Positions 7,381 through 11,743 of a stretch of 11,743 nt of DNA are shown here, piece after piece (position 1 is the first letter of the stretch; every line of letters starts with the position of its first letter). This DNA is from Planctomycetota bacterium (GTDB lineage Bacteria > Planctomycetota > Planctomycetia > Pirellulales > Pirellulaceae). A model generated the notes under the pieces. It was not told where the DNA came from and made no database searches. It worked only from the letters and a program-made list of their open reading frames with translations. The position numbers and the translations under genes are program-made. Location: positions 1 to 11,743 of the forward strand of contig JAJSAJ010000571.1 in the NCBI GenBank assembly GCA_024274855.1, written 5' to 3'.

Positions 7381-9918
7381 TCACGGACGGTTTGGCACGC
7401 CGGCAGTCGACATCCGGGTGACCGAGGGTCCCGCCTTCCTTAATAGGTCTTGGACTTGTGTAGGCGTTATAAAACTATCAAACGTGATAACGTTGCCGCC
7501 GTCGCCGGGATAGATGGCATAGAAGGGGATCCCGCCACCGGTATTACCCAACTCGATCATGAGTTTATGGATTTCTTGTGTTGGCCCGGTTTTCGTATCA
7601 GCTCGCAACGTCACAACGCCATTTTGTTCGACTAGTTTTTTTGTTTCAGGGATGTTCAAGGCGACCGCCTCGTTGGTTTTGCAGGTCATTCACCAATCGG
7701 CCGTAAAGTCGATGAAGACTGTGCGGCCCTGTTTAATATGGTCCTCCAAGACAACTCGCGAGAAGGGTTCCCACGGTAATTGCCTCTCTTTGTCAACACG
7801 AATGGCATTGAATGAGAACCAGACGAACAGGACGATCAGGGCGACTCCGGTGCCCCACGCCTTAAGTCGCTGGCTCAGCTCGGCAGTCAGAGGCGTTTTT
7901 CCAACCCACCAGCAAGCCAGTCCAATGCCAACCAGCAAAGACAGGGTGGGAATCACTAGCTCGTACTCGACCGACATAAACAAAAAGACGGCCGTGCCCA
8001 TCAGGACAAAGCCCATCAGCTGTTCAAATGTGTGCATCCAAGCGCCCGGCTTGGGCAGTAGATTGATCAGTGCTGGAAAAGCACCTACTAGCAGGTAAGG
8101 CGTTGCCATACCCAGACCGATCGATGTGAATACAAGAAAGGTCAGTTCTGGAGGCTGAGTTACGGACCAGCTGACAACGGGAACTAGCAGCGGACCACTG
8201 CAAGGTGTGGCCAGGATCGTGGTCAGAATCCCCTTGCTGAATGCGCCGACAGCCCCCTCTCGTTCGGCAGCGCCCTGCACGGTGCCGGATGTGACAAGGC
8301 CCGGGATCGGGATTTCCCAAACTCCGAACAAGCTCAATCCGAATGCGAAGACCACGCCGATCATGGTGATCGTGAAGCCGACGCTGTTGAAATGCGAGCC
8401 CCAGCCCTTGTTCGCAAAGGCGGCCAGGGCCGCAAGAACCCAGAAGACAAACAGCAAACCGAACGAGAACCACATGTTCAGTGCGAAAATCTCGCCACGC
8501 TTGCCTCCCGCCTGATGAACAAACGACATCAGCTTCAGGCCGATGACCGGCAGCACGCATGGCATGACATTCAGGATCATGCCAGCTAGAAACGCAGCCG
8601 CAAGAATGAACCCGAGCGAGGAGTTGACAAACATCCCGGTCGGTTCGGCGGCGATCGACTGCTTCGTGCGCGATGTAGTCGCCAATTTGGCAACGCGGTT
8701 GTACTTGGTTGGTGCAAATGAGAGAAGGATCGAACCCGGCTCCGCCGTTGCACCGATTTGGATGCTCGCCTGGAAATCGAATCCCGAAGGAGGGTCGCAG
8801 GTTTCCGGTGTGCATGTCTGGTAGGCGATGCTTCCGGCGAGTTCATATTGCCCGGGCTTGGCGTCATCCGGAACAGTGATCGGTACGGTCCAGGTTACCG
8901 ACCCTTCGTGATAGTGTAGGATCGGTTCGTCCTCGAGCCCCGATTCCTCTTCTTTTGGTTTTGCAGACGCGTCGACCGGTCCGACCTGCCAGCCAGCCGT
9001 TTTTCGCAGAACAATAAGCGTCGGCTTGGAGATTTTATCAGGGTCCGTTTTCGCGTATGCGTAGATGTGCCATGTTGGTTCCAGTTTGGCCGACAGAACC
9101 AGACGTATGGTGCTGCCCGGATTCGCTACTTTCGGTTCCAGATAGCCTTGGAACGACACGTGACCGCTGGCGGCTTTGATTTGTCCGGACAGGTTTGGCG
9201 GTTCGTAATATCCGCCAAACGTCGCGGTGGTCGTTTCGTCCGACACCAGTTCGCACGCACCGGCTGTGGCACAGACTTGTCCATTAAGCGTGACTTCGAT
9301 CTTCAGCTTCTCGGGATCAACTCCCTCACGCAGCTGAATCGGAGCGGTCCAGGTGACTTCGCCCGCGAACTCCTCGAGCTTCACTCCCGGAAATGCCGGG
9401 TCTTCATGGATAAACGGGTCATGGTCTGGCTGGAACTCACCAACCACTTTGACGTCCGGTGTGGCTTTGACCTGGAGTTCCGCTCGGCGAGTTGCTCCGG
9501 GAGCTTGTGTGGTGGAATAGATATGCCAGTTCGGCTGGAGTTCGGCGCGAACGGCCAAACGCCCGTTACGGGTGCCCTTTTCGACTTGAAAAGTACTGCT
9601 TAGCGTTACCCGTGGTCCGGGAAAATCTCCGCCCATCTCTCCGCCAAACCCGCCGAGGCCCGGAACCGCACCAAACGGGTTGGCCGAACCAGGCGGTGCA
9701 TCAAGCGTTGCCGGCGCCCCTTGTCCCGACAATCCGGGTGGCGAATCGGTTGCCCCTGGAGGTGCTGGAACCGGCAGTCCGGGTGGCATGTCGGTTGCTG
9801 TTGGCGGCGCAGTGCTCGGCAGCCCGGGCGGCGCTTGGCCGGCTACCTCCGTCCAACCGATGGCAAGCCAGCAAACCAGGAGACTCAGGATGCGAATGTG
9901 ACCGTAATGGGACTTCAT
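7381..9918 (-). CDS. dsbD: DsbD-like thiol:disulfide interchange protein, probable selenoprotein (in-frame TGA = Sec743)
   Basis: Read through one TGA (7692-7690), this is an 845-residue transmembrane protein that moves electrons from cytoplasmic thioredoxin to periplasmic thiols. Residues 1-27 are a signal peptide (core ILSLLVCWLAIGW, cut VAG|QA). A Pro/Gly-rich linker with PPGL repeats (about 28-100) follows, then two DsbC-corrector-like periplasmic domains (about 101-240 and 250-390), each with WHIY and a Cys pair (C216/C222 and C369/C374). The eight-helix-type membrane domain (about 430-705) has both reactive cysteines, in NVMPC (C454) and ATPCSGP (C573). A thioredoxin domain begins VFIDFTADW. 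The TGA falls at the first Cys of WCxxC, giving W742-U743-M-T-C746-K. The domain then continues intact to the cis-proline region GGIPFY (P798) and a normal C-terminus. A SECIS-like hairpin lies 23 nt after the TGA. The alternative is a nonsense mutation or sequencing error splitting the gene (7690-9918 and 7381-7689). Confidence 0.8.
7657..7672 (-). promoter_or_regulatory. Candidate bacterial SECIS element
   Basis: On the minus strand, CGAGGC and GCCTTG pair as a 6-bp stem (one G-U) closing the tetraloop GGUC (loop at 7666-7663). The loop starts 23 nt after the in-frame TGA of the dsbD-like gene. Bacterial SECIS elements lie within the coding region shortly after UGA and present G/U in a small apical loop to SelB; the E. 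coli fdhF loop also contains GGUC. The stem has exactly one G-U pair and breaks at an A-A mismatch below it. The fit is good, but a 6-bp hairpin alone can arise by chance. Confidence 0.6.
7690..7692 (-). other. In-frame TGA read as selenocysteine codon
   Basis: On the minus strand the codons run TGG-TGA-ATG-ACC-TGC-AAA, that is W-stop-M-T-C-K. In DsbD-type thioredoxin domains the codon after DFTADW encodes the N-terminal, nucleophilic cysteine of CxxC. Replacement of exactly this residue by TGA, with no other stop in 846 codons, is the classical pattern of a redox selenoprotein. Confidence 0.7.
9690..9840 (-). repeat. In-frame repeats coding a PPGL linker
   Basis: Within the start of the dsbD-like gene, degenerate GC-rich repeats encode a run of similar units: APPGLPSTAPPTATD, then MPPGLPVPAPPGATD, then a shorter SPPGL...APATLD unit. 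They make a flexible Pro/Gly-rich tether between the signal peptide and the first periplasmic domain. Copy number in such DNA often varies between strains. Confidence 0.6.
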
Positions 9919-9970
9919 CGTGTGCTCATCTATTGCGTATTTGGTTAACTGTGTAACTGATCGTGTTGTA

Positions 9971-10000
9971 ATTCTAGTGATTCGGGACGCGTTCGGTCAA
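9971..10000 (-). promoter_or_regulatory. Candidate sigma-70 promoter for the dsbD-like gene
   Basis: On the minus strand TTGACC (10000-9995, five of six) and TAGAAT (9976-9971, five of six) are separated by 18 bases. Transcription would start near 9964, about 45 bases before the ATG at 9918. GATGAG lies just upstream of the start codon. This is the best promoter match in the window. Confidence 0.45.
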
Positions 10001-10245
10001 CGGCAGACCTCGACGGACGAAACGGCAAAATCAATACCGGTCACGATCGGCGGGGGGGAAGTACTGGCGTGATTATGACGGACATGCGGCTATGGCGTGT
10101 GAAACTGGACTTCTGCTCCGACGCGACAGTATGTGTGCCCTATAGTTTTTTGGAGTGGTACCAGAAAACCGGCTTCGCACGATCCTGTCCGGACACCCAC
10201 GTAGGTCGCGCCGAGACTTGGCAGGCAGAGTCTCTGGGTGTGGGA

Positions 10246-10270
10246 TGCGCGCCGTCGGCGCGTAGCTTTT
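10246..10270 (+). terminator. Hairpin with short T-run, weak terminator-like
   Basis: TGCGCGCC and GGCGCGTA pair around loop GTC (8 bp including one G-T pair), followed shortly by CTTTT. No gene visibly ends here on the plus strand, so it may instead end a short leader or untranslated RNA, or act as an attenuator about 80 bp before the metalloprotease start. Confidence 0.25.
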
Positions 10271-10349
10271 CTGGTCGCTTCGTCTAGCCACGGTCGCAGT
10301 CTGAAGTTTTTCGGGCAATGCCCACGTCAAGAGTAAGAAAGTTATTGCT

Positions 10350-11743
10350 ATGCGTTTTCTAGCTGTTTACGTCTTCACTTCAGCGTTTTTCGTCTCCAGT
10401 TCTTTGTTCGGTGCGGAGTCGGATTCTTCGTCAACCAAATCCAAGGGAGCGGAGGCGGTGCAAGCGAGCGTGGCTAGCAGCACAAGTTCGGCCGGCAAAA
10501 ACTCCACGACGTCCGCAAGCAGTTCGAAGTCGAGCAAGCCCTCACACAGTGTTGTCCTGAAAGGGGCGAAGACGATTCCGGGATTGATCAACCTCTACAA
10601 GAAAGAAAACCACTTGTTGGCCGAATTGACGGCGGCCGACTATGGGGCCGAGTACATTATTCTGATTTCGATTGCGCGCGGTGTCGGCCTGCAGCCGGTA
10701 CTGGGTGGATTCAGCTGGGTGTTCGACGATGATTGGGTTTGGAAGTTTCGTAAAGTGGACGATCGAGTCCATGTTGTCCGCCGAAACGTTCGATTTCGGG
10801 CCGACAAGCAAAGTCCCGAAGCGAACTCGGTGCGAACGGCCTATACCGACAGTGTTCTGTTTTCGTTGCCGATCATCACAAAGGGTCCGAAGGGCGGTGA
10901 TCTGATTGATCTGAACGCGGTGTTCATGACGGACCTTCCTCGGATCAGTCGTTTCTTGCCTGGTTTCAGCTTTTCATCGACGAAGTCGAATTGGGCATCG
11001 GTCAAAGGCCTAAAAGACAACGTCCAGCTGGAAGTGGCGGCAACCTATGCATCGAGTGGGCGTCTGAAACTTGACACGATTGCTGACTCGCGTGGGGCAA
11101 CGATCAATGTCCACTATTCTGTCAGTCGTGTTCCAAGTACCGGTTACGCGCCTCGATTGGCTGACGACCGTGTCGGCTACTTCCTTACCGTTGTGAAGGA
11201 CTACTCCAAGAACAGCGATCGCGATCAATTCGTCCGCTACATAAATCGGTGGCACCTCCGACCACCGGCAGGATCGAAGGTGCGTCCGACGCCGCCGCGC
11301 GAACCGATCATTTTCTGGATAGAACGGACGGTGCCTTTTGCCTACCGAAAGGCGGTTCGCGAAGGGATTGAGCAATGGAACAAGGCATTTGAAGCGGCTG
11401 GTTGGCTCAATGCAATCGAAGTGCGTCAGCAACCGGACGACGCGACGTGGGACCCCGAAGACATCAACTACAACACGTTTCGATGGATTACGTCGGATGC
11501 TGGGTTTGCGATGGGCGCATCACGTGTAAACCCATACACGGGCCAGATATTGGACGCTGATATTATTTTCGACTCGGGGTTTCTTCAGTACTGGAAGCGG
11601 GAATTCGAGCGGTTGGATCCTCACGCGATCGAGGCCATGACGGGTGGGCCGGTCGTGCACGATCATCATGGCTTGGCGACTGTCGATCTGTTTCAAGGTA
11701 CGCGACCCTGTTTCCACGGCTGCTGGCTCAGCCGTGGAATGGC
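10350..11743 (+). CDS. Secreted zinc-dependent metalloprotease, DUF5117 type (3' end cut by window)
   Basis: The frame is open from the ATG at 10350 to the window edge, giving the first 464 codons of a larger protein. Residues 1 to about 22 are a signal peptide (MRFLAVYVFTSAFFVSSSLF). Residues about 24-70 are a Ser/Thr/Ala/Lys low-complexity linker. The N-terminal region from IPGLINLYKKENHLLAEL on, including VRRNVRFRADKQSPEAN and AYTDSVLFSLPI, is typical of DUF5118/DUF5117-containing zinc metalloproteases of planctomycetes and Bacteroidota. From about residue 318 (EPIIFWIERTVPFAYRKA then IEQWNKAFEAAGW) the catalytic, metzincin-like part begins. The HExxH zinc site is expected beyond the right edge, so activity cannot be judged here. 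The ribosome binding site is weak (AAGAAAG). It is divergent from the dsbD-like gene. Periplasmic or outer-membrane proteolysis is the probable role. Confidence 0.8.
   Translation, partial: MRFLAVYVFTSAFFVSSSLFGAESDSSSTKSKGAEAVQASVASSTSSAGKNSTTSASSSKSSKPSHSVVLKGAKTIPGLINLYKKENHLLAELTAADYGAEYIILISIARGVGLQPVLGGFSWVFDDDWVWKFRKVDDRVHVVRRNVRFRADKQSPEANSVRTAYTDSVLFSLPIITKGPKGGDLIDLNAVFMTDLPRISRFLPGFSFSSTKSNWASVKGLKDNVQLEVAATYASSGRLKLDTIADSRGATINVHYSVSRVPSTGYAPRLADDRVGYFLTVVKDYSKNSDRDQFVRYINRWHLRPPAGSKVRPTPPREPIIFWIERTVPFAYRKAVREGIEQWNKAFEAAGWLNAIEVRQQPDDATWDPEDINYNTFRWITSDAGFAMGASRVNPYTGQILDADIIFDSGFLQYWKREFERLDPHAIEAMTGGPVVHDHHGLATVDLFQGTRPCFHGCWLSRGM

Larger units (their letters stand above)
9919..10349. 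other. Divergent intergenic region
   Basis: These 431 bases separate the minus-strand dsbD-like gene from the plus-strand metalloprotease. They hold the candidate dsbD promoter, a degenerate copy of the 1871-2159 repeat core at 10187-10208, a lone half-stem CGACGGACG at 10011-10019, and a hairpin at 10246-10264. The open frames here (10069-10287 plus and 10073-10330 minus) lack any recognisable motif and are not called as genes. I could not fix a promoter for the metalloprotease; TATAGT at 10141-10146 is a -10-like word without a good -35. Confidence 0.5.

Noticed and set aside
7381..7689. Separate 102-aa protein starting at the ATG directly after the TGA
   Set aside because: It would begin in the middle of the thioredoxin active site, lacking the first beta-strand and the nucleophilic residue. 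It is in frame with the upstream gene, so readthrough as Sec explains it better. Reinitiation at TGA-ATG remains a formal alternative.
7381..9918. Pseudogene caused by a nonsense mutation
   Set aside because: A single stop falling exactly on the catalytic Cys, with the rest of the frame conserved and a SECIS-like hairpin at the right distance, would be a large coincidence. It cannot be fully excluded without genome data.
10069..10287. 72-codon frame in the divergent region
   Set aside because: No motif, and it runs through the degenerate repeat copy and a hairpin; probably not coding.

Overview
The window looks like chromosomal DNA of a planctomycete, probably from the Pirellula/Rhodopirellula side of the phylum. 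The evidence is family content: a BBP7-type outer-membrane beta-barrel, a Tat-exported Gfo/Idh/MocA oxidoreductase, and a secreted zinc metalloprotease of the DUF5117 type. GC is moderate to high, and intergenic spaces are long and rich in palindromic repeats. Taxonomy is inferred from gene families; no rRNA or marker gene is present.

Layout: (1) 83-310, a stand-alone acyl carrier protein. (2) 648-1826, a secreted beta-barrel protein. (3) 1871-2159, an array of four 9-bp-stem hairpins built by a nested duplication, followed by about 1.2 kb with no convincing gene but several GC-rich palindromes. (4) 3439-7291, three plus-strand genes: a Tat-signal Gfo/Idh/MocA protein, a sodium:choline symporter strikingly like the animal high-affinity choline transporter, and phosphatidylcholine synthase (pcs), which overlaps the symporter by ATGA. 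(5) 9918-7381 on the minus strand, a large DsbD-type thiol:disulfide interchange protein. (6) From 10350 to the right edge, the first 464 codons of a secreted zinc metalloprotease.

The transporter and pcs form a readable module: choline is imported and then condensed with CDP-diacylglycerol to give phosphatidylcholine in one step.

The most notable observation is in the dsbD gene. A single in-frame TGA at 7692-7690 sits exactly at the first cysteine of the thioredoxin WCxxC motif (read W-U-M-T-C-K). The frame stays open and well conserved for another 102 codons, including the cis-proline region. On the minus strand, 23 nt past the TGA, a 6-bp stem closes a GGUC tetraloop, which matches a bacterial SECIS element in position and loop sequence. 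I therefore read 7381-9918 as one 845-residue selenoprotein, not as a 742-aa truncated protein plus a 102-aa orphan. The sel genes are not in this window, so this needs genome-level confirmation.
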